Origin: Bacillota bacterium
Lineage (GTDB): Bacteria; Bacillota; Clostridia; Lachnospirales; Lachnospiraceae
Assembly (NCBI GenBank): GCA_023439505.1
Contig: JAEXNR010000011.1
Span: forward strand, 1 to 64,000
DNA length: 64,000 nt
Direction: 5' to 3'
Position 1 is the first letter of the stretch. Each line of letters opens with the position of its first letter. Position numbers and translations under genes: made by a program. Under the pieces are notes generated by a model. It saw only the letters and a program-made list of their open reading frames with translations, was not told the DNA's origin and searched no databases. This document shows positions 8,395 to 17,020 of this stretch, in pieces.

Positions 8395-9885
8395 TTAGAT
8401 TATTTTCAAAATATCTTCGACAATAATCTGCATATCTTCCTTTTTGCATACGATATTGTGCAGGATCGGTGCGGTACGCAATTCTTCCACTGCCTTGGGA
8501 ATCACCACCTTAGATACCTTCTCAAGGAGTTTTGCCTGATTATAATCATCCTCCGGAACTGAACCTGTCTGTACTGCTGCCAGAACACTTTCGGCAAATT
8601 TATAGGGACTTGCCGTTGATATAATTACGGTTTTGGCTGTATCCCCTGTCTGGCTGATGTATTTATTATACACACTCTCCGCTACTGCGGTATGGGTATC
8701 CATAACATAACCGCTTTCAGAATAAACCTTATGAATTGCTTCTCTGGTCTCTTCAGTGGTAGCCCATCCCCCTATAAAGCTGTCCAGTTTCTCTTTCATA
8801 CTTTCCGTAATTTCGTAAATACCATGGGAAGATAATGCCTTCATAAACTGTGCCGTCTTTTCAGAATCATTGTCTGCAATATGATAAATCAGACGCTCCA
8901 GATTGCTGGAAACTAAAATGTCCATGGAAGGAGATTCTGTCAGAATAAATGCCCTGTTTTTATCATAACGGCCTGTCTGGAAGAAATCAAAGAGTACTTT
9001 ATTTTCATTGGAGGCACAGATTAATTTGTCAATGGGAACTCCCATACATTTTGCATAGTATGCTGCCAGTATGTTACCGAAATTACCGGTAGGCACAACG
9101 ACATTAATTTTCTCCCCCTGCTTAATCTGATTCTCTCTATATAAAGATAGATAGGAATGAACATAATAAACAATCTGAGGTACTAATCTGCCGATATTAA
9201 TCGAATTGGCAGAAGAGAAACGGTATCCTGAGCGAATCAATCGGTCCGTTAACTCTGTGTTATTAAACATCTCTTTTACGCCGGTCTGCGCATCGTCAAA
9301 GTTACCGTAAATACCCACAACGGAGGTGTTCTCCCCCTTCTGTGTCAGCATCTGCTTTTCCTGTACCTTGCTGACACCATCCTTAGGATAAAATACGATG
9401 ATCTTTGTACCTTCCACGTCAGCAAATCCAGCCAGTGCAGCCTTACCTGTATCCCCTGAAGTTGCAGTAAGTATCACGATTTCTTCCCTGACATCATTTT
9501 TTTTCGCTGCTTTGGTAAGCAGATGGGGAAGTATGGATAATGCCATATCTTTAAAGGCGATGGTGGCTCCATGGAATAATTCCAGATAGTATGCCTGTCC
9601 TACTTTTTTTATCGGTGCAATCTCCGGAGAGTCAAATTTCTCATCATATGCCTTGTTAATACAATCCTTAAGTTCCTCTTCCGTATAATCCGTCAGATAA
9701 AGCTTCATTACCTCAAATGCCAGCTCACGATAATTCAATTTCGTGAGTTCCTCCATTGATTTTGAAAGAACCGGAATGCTCTCCGGTACAAATAAGCCTC
9801 CATCCACGGATAAGCCCTGCAATACAGCCTGGGAAGCTGTAACTGTGTTTGCCGAGTCTCTAGTGCTCCTATACATTAGGTTCAT
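8395..9885 (-). CDS. thrC: Threonine synthase
   Basis: A 496-residue PLP enzyme converting O-phosphohomoserine to threonine. The PLP-lysine motif appears in FHGATIAFKDMALS and the phosphate-binding loop in TATSGDTGKAALAG. Length matches the long fungal/E. coli-type ThrC. The initiation ATG at 9885 is preceded by GGGGATTGGGAT at loose spacing. It stands alone, without hom or thrB beside it, under its own promoter. No dedicated terminator is obvious between it and the surface-protein promoters. Confidence 0.95.
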   Translation of the reverse strand: MNLMYRSTRDSANTVTASQAVLQGLSVDGGLFVPESIPVLSKSMEELTKLNYRELAFEVMKLYLTDYTEEELKDCINKAYDEKFDSPEIAPIKKVGQAYYLELFHGATIAFKDMALSILPHLLTKAAKKNDVREEIVILTATSGDTGKAALAGFADVEGTKIIVFYPKDGVSKVQEKQMLTQKGENTSVVGIYGNFDDAQTGVKEMFNNTELTDRLIRSGYRFSSANSINIGRLVPQIVYYVHSYLSLYRENQIKQGEKINVVVPTGNFGNILAAYYAKCMGVPIDKLICASNENKVLFDFFQTGRYDKNRAFILTESPSMDILVSSNLERLIYHIADNDSEKTAQFMKALSSHGIYEITESMKEKLDSFIGGWATTEETREAIHKVYSESGYVMDTHTAVAESVYNKYISQTGDTAKTVIISTASPYKFAESVLAAVQTGSVPEDDYNQAKLLEKVSKVVIPKAVEELRTAPILHNIVCKKEDMQIIVEDILKII

Positions 9886-9997
9886 ATTATCCCAATCCCC
9901 TTTTCCTGTTTTTTGATGAATGTATTTTCATTCTGATTATCATGATACGAATAATCCCTGAAAGGTCAATTTATCATCACCTTCGCAAGTTTTATGT

Positions 9998-10026
9998 ATT
10001 ATAACATGCCTATCCCGTGGATACAA
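9998..10026 (-). promoter_or_regulatory. thrC promoter
   Basis: Minus-strand -35 TTGTAT (10021-10026) and perfect -10 TATAAT (9998-10003), 17 bases apart, giving a leader of about 105 nt. The leader contains a small GAATG/CATTC hairpin but no T-box or leader peptide that I can recognise. Confidence 0.72.
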
Positions 10027-10037
10027 TAGTTGCATAA

Positions 10038-10895
10038 TTATTTATTTTTATAGAATTCGTGCCCGCCATGTTGAAAGAGCCATTCCAGATTCTTATCAAA
10101 CCATCTGGCACTTGAACCCCTCGCTCTTTTTCTGGCCATAAAATATAAGGCGCCATCAGAATAGTTCTCACCATCAAGTGCTCTCTGAACAGCTTTTTCT
10201 GTGTCATTTGATATTTTCACCGACCAGAACCTTTTATCGGCAAGGGGTGAAAATTGATACTCACCGTCTGTCTTTTGGCATATTACACCCTCAACTGTAT
10301 CAGGAAATGTATCATCTTTGATTCGATTCAGCACCACATTAACAATCAATATTTTTCCAATCATATCTTCCCCGGACGCCTCTGCCTCAACAATTCGTTC
10401 CAGCATATCGACCTCTTCCGCAGTTACATGAATACTCCCTCCCATTTCTTTGACAGGACTCTTTTTCTGATCCTTCTTCCCGGAGGACTTACTTAACTGC
10501 CTGATAATGCCTGACTGATCCAGCTGATTCATCAAACTATCATATTCCTGCGCATTCATGGCATAACCAAGGAGCCAGTTTGTATCATCCGTTAACATCG
10601 TCTGTCCGCTCTCATTCTTCTCCTCTGTATCATAAGGATTGATCAGGCTTACGGCTATGACTTGTTTTAGTGGTTCCCCTACTTTTGGTTCGTAAATGGT
10701 ATTACTTGTAAATTTCTTCGCTGCTTCATCAGTATTGTTGTTTTCCTCTGCTGCCTTGGAACTGATATTGTAAAAAGTATCAGATCCGATAAACAGCATG
10801 AAAAAGGATAACACATATGCAATCATGACCATATAAATTCCAATATGGTTTTCATGCATTTTTTTCTTTTGAAGAAACGCATATATCTTAGACAT
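10038..10895 (-). CDS. Membrane-anchored cell wall hydrolase, SleB/CwlJ (Hydrolase_2) family
   Basis: A 285-residue protein with one N-terminal membrane helix (about residues 20-40), a polar linker, and a C-terminal Hydrolase_2 domain from about 155 to 283. That domain shows LERIVEAEASGEDMIGKI with the presumed catalytic glutamate, VVLNRI, QFSP and ALYFMARK. The family covers spore cortex lytic enzymes and vegetative peptidoglycan hydrolases. The linker and transmembrane anchor suggest action on the outer face of the membrane. The start is supported by AGAGGAAAA about 9 bases upstream. A specific germination role cannot be read from sequence alone. Confidence 0.85.
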   Translation of the reverse strand: MSKIYAFLQKKKMHENHIGIYMVMIAYVLSFFMLFIGSDTFYNISSKAAEENNNTDEAAKKFTSNTIYEPKVGEPLKQVIAVSLINPYDTEEKNESGQTMLTDDTNWLLGYAMNAQEYDSLMNQLDQSGIIRQLSKSSGKKDQKKSPVKEMGGSIHVTAEEVDMLERIVEAEASGEDMIGKILIVNVVLNRIKDDTFPDTVEGVICQKTDGEYQFSPLADKRFWSVKISNDTEKAVQRALDGENYSDGALYFMARKRARGSSARWFDKNLEWLFQHGGHEFYKNK

Positions 10896-11274
10896 TTGGT
10901 TTTCCTCTTTTCTGCAATAAATTTTTCCAGTTTATGGTATATTGGTGATGCTATCATGCATTATAGTCAGCACCTAAATTCATGTCAATAAGATTCCTGC
11001 ATTTTCGTTATTAGCTACGATAGGCCTCTTACATTATTTAACATTTAGAGTAAATTATAACAATATGCAGCTGCGAAATTTATCATTTTATGTGCAAATA
11101 TTACAAGATATTTTTAACAAATTATTAACGATATATTAATAATTTTACTCTACTTATTTCCATTTTATACATATTCTACAGTCTTAGTACGAGTTTTACA
11201 GGCAAAAACGGTGTTTTCTACAGTAATATCATGTAATAATTCGTTCATATTTCACTCGCTTTGCAACTCATTTC
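10896..11274 (+). other. AT-rich intergenic region with divergent promoters
   Basis: This gap separates the divergently transcribed wall hydrolase and AP2-like genes. It is strongly AT-rich, with an imperfect inverted repeat (GAGTAAATT near 11,047 and AATTTTACTC near 11,142). No reading frame, RNA or repeat stands out. Confidence 0.4.
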
Positions 11275-11303
11275 TTGCGATTATATTTATTTTTTGATAT
11301 AGT
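11275..11303 (+). promoter_or_regulatory. Promoter of the AP2/HNH-like gene
   Basis: -35 TTGCGA (11275-11280), 17-base spacer, -10 TATAGT (11298-11303). The ribosome site AGGGGTGA begins at 11309, so the 5' UTR would be only about 10-12 nt. Confidence 0.6.
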
Positions 11304-11320
11304 GAAATAGGGGTGATTTT

Positions 11321-12145
11321 ATGTTACCCGGTGTATATTTTGCATCGAAAAAAAATGGGGCCACCTATTACAGAGCCTCAATTACATATCACGGAAAACA
11401 CATTAGTCTTGGAAGTTTTCAAACCGAATTGCATGCCAATAAAGCTTATCTGCTGGCCGGAAAAATATTGTCTGAGGATGTAAACCTTGCCTTTGAAGAT
11501 TATCATCCTGAAGGTATCTTATCTTTTCATAAGTGGGTTGTTTTACATAATTTGAAGATGAATAAGATTTACTTTAAGAACCCTATTTACTTGAGATCTA
11601 AATATTTTTTATATTACCTGGACAAAAACACCGCATTAAAATTCGATGTTGATGACCTCTTTTATTATGCTCATCACAAAATTCTGAGGCGGGGAGGGCA
11701 TCTTTTTGTAACAGATTACGGGATGCAGGTGAATCTGCTTTCCAGATATGGAATAATAAATTACGCTGTTGCAGGAAGGGACTACCTCTTCGTTAATGGA
11801 GATGAAACGGATTTTCGCTATGGCAATATTAAATTGATTAACCATTATCACGGAGTGTTCCAGGTACTTCGAAAGGGCAGACCGGAATACCTTGCTAAAA
11901 TTCACATCAATGGGGATTATCAGATTGGAAGATATCGGACGGAGGCAGAGGCAGCTATTGCTTATAATAAAGCTGTGGCCATATTAAGAGATCATGGATT
12001 TCATAAAAGATATACCCTGAATTATATCGATGGTGTTGATGAAATTGCATATGCATCTATGTATCAGCGAATTAGGATCTCCAGAAAGTTATTTACATTT
12101 GCAGAAACTCATTCCGTACAGGCCAATCAATATCCTCTCCCTTAG
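11321..12145 (+). CDS. Protein with two AP2-like DNA-binding repeats flanking an HNH-like segment
   Basis: A 274-residue protein. Residues 3-50 (GVYFASKKNG ... LGSFQTELHANKAYLLAG) and about 184-232 (IGRYRTEAEAAIAYNKAVAIL) follow the AP2/ERF pattern of three strands plus a helix. AP2 domains in bacteria mostly occur in HNH homing endonucleases. Just before the second repeat, YLFVNGDETDFRYGNIKLIN resembles the 'DGDxxNxxxxNL' core of HNH_3 nucleases, but the catalytic His expected before the Asn/Asp is absent. The protein therefore looks like a homing-endonuclease derivative turned DNA-binding protein. It is a single gene in a repeat-rich region with an almost leaderless promoter. Function is unknown; the domain call is by pattern. 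Confidence 0.6.
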   Translation: MLPGVYFASKKNGATYYRASITYHGKHISLGSFQTELHANKAYLLAGKILSEDVNLAFEDYHPEGILSFHKWVVLHNLKMNKIYFKNPIYLRSKYFLYYLDKNTALKFDVDDLFYYAHHKILRRGGHLFVTDYGMQVNLLSRYGIINYAVAGRDYLFVNGDETDFRYGNIKLINHYHGVFQVLRKGRPEYLAKIHINGDYQIGRYRTEAEAAIAYNKAVAILRDHGFHKRYTLNYIDGVDEIAYASMYQRIRISRKLFTFAETHSVQANQYPLP

Positions 12146-12751
12146 ATTGGCATGACATCTACTGATTAAGCTGTAATTTTAGATCTGATGTCAGGCTATT
12201 ATATTGGGTTTTGCTATTCGTCTTTGATGTTAAGATTTGATATTAGGTTTTGCTATTCGTCTTCGATGTTAAGATTTGATATTAGGTTTTGGTATTCGTC
12301 TATTATGCTAAGTTAAATTTATTTTTAATTATTAGAATCAGTCGTTCAGCAAGTTACATTATTTTACATTCGAGTTTCTTCATATATATATAGGGTTTTC
12401 AAGGATCATTCATAACGTGAATTACCAGGGACGTCCATTGTAGCCGTCAGTTATTATATTGGCAGATGGATACCCAAAATACATAACAATGGTTCAGTCA
12501 GCAAAGGGTGTCGCTAAGACATTTTAGAGTGTTTCACTTCACTGATACAACCTATATAATTAAAAATGTTAACAAAGTTTTAATTTTTCAAAAAGGGTCT
12601 ATCTTTATTATCAATTTATGGTATAATAGTAGTATATTTTTTCTTCTTCCGTTTTCATAGTTTCTTAGATTGAAGCCATTTGATGAATCTTGTGAGCGTA
12701 TCAGTACATTCGGAATGTATTGTCGCCATCGGATCTATCGAATGGCTCAAT
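12146..12751 (+). other. Repeat-bearing intergenic region
   Basis: About 600 bases without a convincing gene. It contains the 39-bp tandem repeats (separate entry). An extended -10 element TGGTATAAT (12619-12627) points right. Downstream is an imperfect long inverted repeat (about 12,671-12,685 with 12,738-12,753) enclosing a TACATT/AATGTA hairpin. The 60-residue frame at 12,670-12,852 runs into the kinase gene on the other strand and has no ribosome site. Confidence 0.4.
12203..12312 (+). repeat. 39-bp tandem repeat, about 2.8 copies
   Basis: Units begin at 12,203, 12,242 and 12,281 with ATTRGGTTTTGSTATTCGTC and are nearly identical. The third is cut short after about 32 bases. A more degenerate unit precedes the array at about 12,180. 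The array lies 60 bases after the AP2-like gene. It is too regular and too few-copied for CRISPR and has no coding capacity. Confidence 0.85.
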
Positions 12752-13879
12752 TTATTTATCAGTCAGAATCATGGCAATATCGCTTCTTTTTGCCGGTTCG
12801 TTCTTTAACTCTACCTGAAACTCAGTCCCATCTTCATCACTCCTGGCAGTAATCACTCCGCCATGCATTTTAATAATTGATTGAGCAATTGCCAGCCCCA
12901 GGCCGCTTCCTCCTGTTTCACTTGATCTAGAAGACTCTACACGATAAAATCTTCTGAAGATCTGTTCCAGATCCTTCTTTGGAATGATTTCACCATAATT
13001 TTTTATAATTACGGTTACGCCCGTCTCCACCTTTATAAGATTCAGCTGGATTTGCTCTCCTTCAACGCCATACTTGATTGCATTGCTGATCAAGTTGGCA
13101 AAAGCCCTTGCCAGAAGGTCCCCGTCGGCTTTGATTACCGATGATGATTCTTCTGTTATGAATTCATATTTCAAATCAAACTCTGAAAAGCTGGGATAAA
13201 ATTCGTCCAACAGCTGGTCGATCAATTTTACCATATCGACTTCACTGTAATTGGGCTTTACTTCTCCGAAGTTAAACTTTGTATATGTGAACAAATCCTC
13301 AATCAGACTTTCCAATCGCTTAGATTTACTATACGCAATTTCAATATATTTCTTTTGTGTCTCCTCTGATAAATTCTTTGATGAAACCAAATCCAGATAA
13401 CCGATAATTGAGGTAAGCGGTGTCCTTAAATCATGGGCAACACTTGTAATCAGCTCATTTTTGGCATTTTCACTGCGACGCTCGTTTTCCATGATTTCCT
13501 TAATATCATCCGCCATCTGATTTAACTTGTCCGCGATCAAAGCAAATTCATCCTCATTCTTGATTCTGATGCGATTATTCAGATTCCCCATGGATATTTC
13601 ATTAATACCCCCGGATATTTGTCTGATGTATATAATAAATTTCTTGGTAAGCAGCAAAAAATACGTAATAAACAATATGATACCTATGGACACCGTGAAG
13701 ACAGTTATAATGACCGTAGACATCCCGGATAACCGTATCATACTTTCTCGTGATATGATATACATTCCAATATAAATCACAGCTATGGATAAAAGTGAAT
13801 ACAAAAGGCTGAGTAGGCTATATAATACAATTTCAAATCGAAAGCTCTTAAATATGCTATTCTTCAATTTTATATCCAA
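12752..13879 (-). CDS. Sensor histidine kinase (OmpR-partner, VanS/PhoR-like)
   Basis: A 375-residue kinase with two N-terminal membrane helices (about 17-42 and 55-78) separated by only a dozen residues, so there is hardly any external sensor. A HAMP-like segment (about 80-130) follows, then the HisKA box with phospho-acceptor His149 in SVAHDLRTPLTS. The HATPase domain carries an N box (ANLISNAIKYG), a G1/F region and G2 (SSETGGSGLGLAIAQ). It probably senses a signal in the membrane, as cell-envelope-stress kinases do. Its start overlaps the regulator's end by 23 bases, so the pair is translationally coupled. Confidence 0.93.
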   Translation of the reverse strand: MDIKLKNSIFKSFRFEIVLYSLLSLLYSLLSIAVIYIGMYIISRESMIRLSGMSTVIITVFTVSIGIILFITYFLLLTKKFIIYIRQISGGINEISMGNLNNRIRIKNEDEFALIADKLNQMADDIKEIMENERRSENAKNELITSVAHDLRTPLTSIIGYLDLVSSKNLSEETQKKYIEIAYSKSKRLESLIEDLFTYTKFNFGEVKPNYSEVDMVKLIDQLLDEFYPSFSEFDLKYEFITEESSSVIKADGDLLARAFANLISNAIKYGVEGEQIQLNLIKVETGVTVIIKNYGEIIPKKDLEQIFRRFYRVESSRSSETGGSGLGLAIAQSIIKMHGGVITARSDEDGTEFQVELKNEPAKRSDIAMILTDK

Positions 13880-14558
13880 CTCCCCACACTGTTTTAATAA
13901 TTTGCGAATTTCTGGAATCCATCTCTATTTTTTCTCTGATTCTTCGGATATGAACCATTACCGTATTATTTGCTTCATACATCTTTTCATTCCACACTCG
14001 TTCAAAAATCTCATCCGTAGAAAAAACTCTTCCAACATTACCGGCAAGAAGATATAAAATATCGAATTCTATAGGAGTAAGTTTCACATCTCTTCCATAA
14101 GCATTTACTTTATGATTTTCTTTATTTATTACCAAATGGTCCAATACGATCTCTTTGTCCTGTTTCTCCTCATGGGAACTGGGATTGAACTTTGTATATC
14201 TTCTTAACTGAGATTTCACTCTTGCGGTAAGCTCCAGCGGATTAAAGGGTTTTGTCACATAATCATCCGCCCCGGTACCAAGTCCTATGATCTTATCTAA
14301 ATCAGTTGATTTGGCACTCAGCATAATAATCGGTATGGTACATGTCTCACGTATTTTTTTACAAAGGGTTAAACCATCCATCCCGGGCATCATGATATCA
14401 AGAATAATGAGCTTGATATCCTCTGTCTCCATAATCTGCATTCCTTCCCTTGCACTGTTTGCTTTTTTTACCTGATACCCCTCACTCACCAAATGGATCT
14501 CAACAAGATCTGCAATTTCTTTATCATCATCAATGACCAATATTCCAACATGATCCAT
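13857..14558 (-). CDS. OmpR-family response regulator
   Basis: A 233-residue regulator. The receiver domain has acidic residues at 10-12, phospho-acceptor Asp54 (LILDIMMPGMDG), Ser81 and Lys103 (VTKPFNPLEL). A winged-helix DNA-binding domain (about 130-232) ends in the typical TVWGVGYKIEE. It is the cognate partner of the adjacent kinase. AGGAGGTGATAG gives a strong ribosome site. The 50-bp direct repeats starting 73 bases upstream could be its own binding sites; this is inference. No target gene such as a transporter is adjacent, so regulon membership is open. Confidence 0.95.
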   Translation of the reverse strand: MDHVGILVIDDDKEIADLVEIHLVSEGYQVKKANSAREGMQIMETEDIKLIILDIMMPGMDGLTLCKKIRETCTIPIIMLSAKSTDLDKIIGLGTGADDYVTKPFNPLELTARVKSQLRRYTKFNPSSHEEKQDKEIVLDHLVINKENHKVNAYGRDVKLTPIEFDILYLLAGNVGRVFSTDEIFERVWNEKMYEANNTVMVHIRRIREKIEMDSRNSQIIKTVWGVGYKIEE

Positions 14559-14630
14559 TCTATCACCTCCTGATATGAGACCTCATTTTCCTTACGCCAC
14601 CCAGCAAACCCTTAGTTTGTATCTGATATT

Positions 14631-14750
14631 TTGCACGCATCAATTCAACGTGTGAATTAGCTTTTTATAATTCACACTAACGTCCACGCGTGCTACTTGC
14701 TTGCACGCATCAATTCAACGTGTGAATTAGCTTTTTATAATTCACACTAA
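14631..14750 (-). repeat. Two identical 50-bp direct repeats, each with a 10-bp inverted repeat
   Basis: Positions 14,631-14,680 and 14,701-14,750 are identical and separated by 20 bases. Each contains GTGTGAATTA and its exact complement around an 8-base loop. They sit in the 330-base gap between the two-component genes and the rnpB promoter. Possible roles are operator sites for the regulator or a pair of RNA hairpins in its leader. Only two copies exist, so it is not a CRISPR array. Confidence 0.9.
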
Positions 14751-14850
14751 TCCTAACATACTGCAGTGAATAAATCTTTAAATTTTTCTTAATATTAATA
14801 CAATACTGGTAGATCTTCTCCCATTACGGCTGACTGGTAACGGATTATCA

Positions 14851-14879
14851 TTTACATTTTCACTGCTACATGTTAAAAT
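14851..14879 (+). promoter_or_regulatory. rnpB promoter
   Basis: -35 TTTACA (14851-14856), 17-base spacer, -10 TAAAAT (14874-14879). Predicted start is at 14,886-14,889, matching the 5' strand of RNase P helix P1. Confidence 0.75.
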
Positions 14880-14888
14880 ACAAGTTGT

Positions 14889-15253
14889 GAGTAGCACAAA
14901 TGGTCGCGCTTAATCAGCGAGGAAAGTCCGGGCTTCACAGGGCAGGGTGCCGGATAACGTCCGGTGGAGGCGACTCCAAGGCCAGTGCAACAGAAATATA
15001 CCGCCATCAAACAGAGCAGTCCGTTTGATGGTAAGGATGGAAAGGTGGCTTAAGAGACCACCGCCCTTCTGGTAACAGGAGGGGCATATGTAAACCCCAC
15101 CCGAAGCAAGACCGAACATAAAGCGATACGGTTGCCCGCCGTGCTTTAGGGTAGGTCGCGGAGCATTCGCGAAAGCGTATGCTCGAGCCATATGGTAACA
15201 TATGGTCAAGATAGATGACCATTCAAGACAGAACCCGGCTTATCGTGCTGCTC
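14889..15253 (+). ncRNA. rnpB: RNase P RNA component
   Basis: The catalytic RNA that trims the 5' ends of tRNA precursors. Conserved core blocks are present in order: GAGGAAAGTCCGGGCT, ACAGGGCAGGGTGCCGG, ACAGAAATATACCGCC, AAACCCCACCCGAAGCAAGACC, AGATAGATGACC and ACAGAACCCGGCTTAT. Helix P1 is formed by GAGTAGCAC (14889-14897) and GTGCTGCTC (15245-15253, one G-U pair), which fixes both ends. The gene is convergent with the nucleoside kinase, and the final bases overlap that gene's stop codon. No T-tailed terminator is visible, so the 3' end may be made by processing. Confidence 0.97.
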
Positions 15254-16913
15254 ATACCTTAAAACAACTACCGCCGATAAATTCTTTTAAAATCGAATTC
15301 TTAGGAATTACTTCACTTGATATCCCAATAAAATAATCCAAAAATTTTAATAGTCTCTTCGCTTCCACATATTCAGCACAGCTTCTGTCAATGCCAAATA
15401 AAATCGGCTCCGCATACTGCTTTAGTATAGCCAGCTCATAGATTAACGCCGAGTTGAACATAATGTCTGCATCCTCCTGGAACGGAAAGATATTCTCTTC
15501 TTCTCCCTTACGAACAGAAGGCCACATGGATATTGTCTTTTGCGCGGATGCTCCTCTGGTTCTTGCATCACGCACCATCCTTCGAATTAACCTTCCGTCC
15601 GTAGTCGGGATCCGATTATGTTCATCAATATTCAACTGAGTCAATGCACTGATATAAATTTTATACTTACTTTCACGAGGCAAGGAATAAGAAAGTGCAT
15701 CATTTAATCCGTGAATCCCTTCGATTACCAGAATATCATCTTTACCAAGGGCCAGGGAATTACCCTGATGCTCCCTTGTCCCTGCTATAAAGTTAAAGAT
15801 TGGAAGCTCTACCGTCTTACCTGATAACAAACCGTTCATATCTTCATTAAATCGCGCAATATCGATTGCTTTGAGCGTCTCAAAATTTAAATTGCCGTTT
15901 TCGTCTCTTGGTGTCAGTTCCCGGTCAACAAAGTAATTGTCTACGGCAATCGGGTGGGGTTTAAGACCATGTGCTTTTAGTTGGATACTCAATCGATGGG
16001 AAAAAGTCGTCTTACCGGAGGAGGACGGTCCTGCAATCATGATAAACTTCTTACCTCCGGCCTTCTTTATATTTTCTGCGATATCACTGATCTTTTTCTC
16101 CTGCAGAGCCTCCTGAACCAAAACAAGTTCACCAAACTTACCCTGGGCAATCACATCATTAAGTGATCCTACATTTGCAATACCCATCATCTCGCCCCAC
16201 TGATTGGATTCCTTCAGGGTATAAAAGAGTTTATTCTGCGGTACAAATTGCTCTACAGCTGTAGGTGAATTTTTGACCGGAAGAATCAATAAGAATCCTT
16301 CGCCATATTCCTTTAAATCAAAATACCGGAGCATACCGGAGCTTGGCGGCATATATCCATAATAATAGTCCTCAAAACCATCCAGATTGTAGATATTGGC
16401 TTTGGATACTCTTCTGTAGCGAAATAGTTTCTCTTTGTCAAACATTCGATACTGTCTGAAAAGTTCTATCGCATCGTCTGTCCCGATGCTTCTCTTGTGA
16501 AACGGAATATCTCTTTTCACAATATCCTCCATCCGCTTCTTTACGGACTGAATACGTTCTTTTGTTAACACCAACTTTCCCTTATAATCACAGTATAATC
16601 CATTGTCTATGGAATATTGCACCGTTACCTTCTCTACATTATCTTTTCCAAACTCCGAATAGAAGGCCTTTAGCATCACCAGTATCATTCCTCTGGTATA
16701 GGTTTTATGCCCCGCATCCTCGGCTGTTGTTACAAATCTGACACTGCAGTCTTTCCCGATAGTCTTAAATAATTCTCTCAATTTATTATCAACAAAGGCT
16801 AAAATAATTTCATCCCTATATTCTTTTTGGTATTCTTTACTGATTTCCAGCAGGGAAGTATTCATCGGATACTCCCGAATTTCCCCGTTAATTTTTACTT
16901 TAATCATACTCAT
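15252..16913 (-). CDS. Nucleoside (uridine) kinase with TGS/ThrRS-like N-terminus
   Basis: A 553-residue protein. The N-terminal third resembles the TGS and second additional domains of threonyl-tRNA synthetase (INGEIREYPMNTSLLEIS). The C-terminal half is a uridine-kinase-type P-loop domain with GPSSSGKTTF at about 295-304 and IEGIHGLND downstream. This architecture is a widespread Clostridia family annotated as nucleoside kinase, thought to phosphorylate nucleosides with NTP. The start at 16,913 is chosen because GGTGAT lies 5 bases upstream; the ATG at 16,925 is too close to its AAAGG. The stop codon overlaps the rnpB 3' end on the other strand. Confidence 0.88.
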   Translation of the reverse strand: MSMIKVKINGEIREYPMNTSLLEISKEYQKEYRDEIILAFVDNKLRELFKTIGKDCSVRFVTTAEDAGHKTYTRGMILVMLKAFYSEFGKDNVEKVTVQYSIDNGLYCDYKGKLVLTKERIQSVKKRMEDIVKRDIPFHKRSIGTDDAIELFRQYRMFDKEKLFRYRRVSKANIYNLDGFEDYYYGYMPPSSGMLRYFDLKEYGEGFLLILPVKNSPTAVEQFVPQNKLFYTLKESNQWGEMMGIANVGSLNDVIAQGKFGELVLVQEALQEKKISDIAENIKKAGGKKFIMIAGPSSSGKTTFSHRLSIQLKAHGLKPHPIAVDNYFVDRELTPRDENGNLNFETLKAIDIARFNEDMNGLLSGKTVELPIFNFIAGTREHQGNSLALGKDDILVIEGIHGLNDALSYSLPRESKYKIYISALTQLNIDEHNRIPTTDGRLIRRMVRDARTRGASAQKTISMWPSVRKGEEENIFPFQEDADIMFNSALIYELAILKQYAEPILFGIDRSCAEYVEAKRLLKFLDYFIGISSEVIPKNSILKEFIGGSCFKV

Positions 16914-17020
16914 ATAAATCACCATGCCTTTCTATCGCCTGAAAATATTAGGTAACAGACCCTAATTTACATGTGAAGATGTTTTACCTTTTCACTCCAT
17001 TGATCATTCCCATTTCTAAG

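Noticed and set aside
12203..12312. CRISPR array
   Set aside because: Units are contiguous tandem copies with no unique spacers, and no cas genes are in the window. The same applies to the two-copy repeat at 14,631-14,750.
12670..12852. Plus-strand 60-residue frame
   Set aside because: It runs into the kinase gene in antisense, has no ribosome site, and its composition is that of a shadow.
14910..15222. Two minus-strand frames
   Set aside because: They lie antisense within rnpB, whose conserved RNA core explains the sequence.
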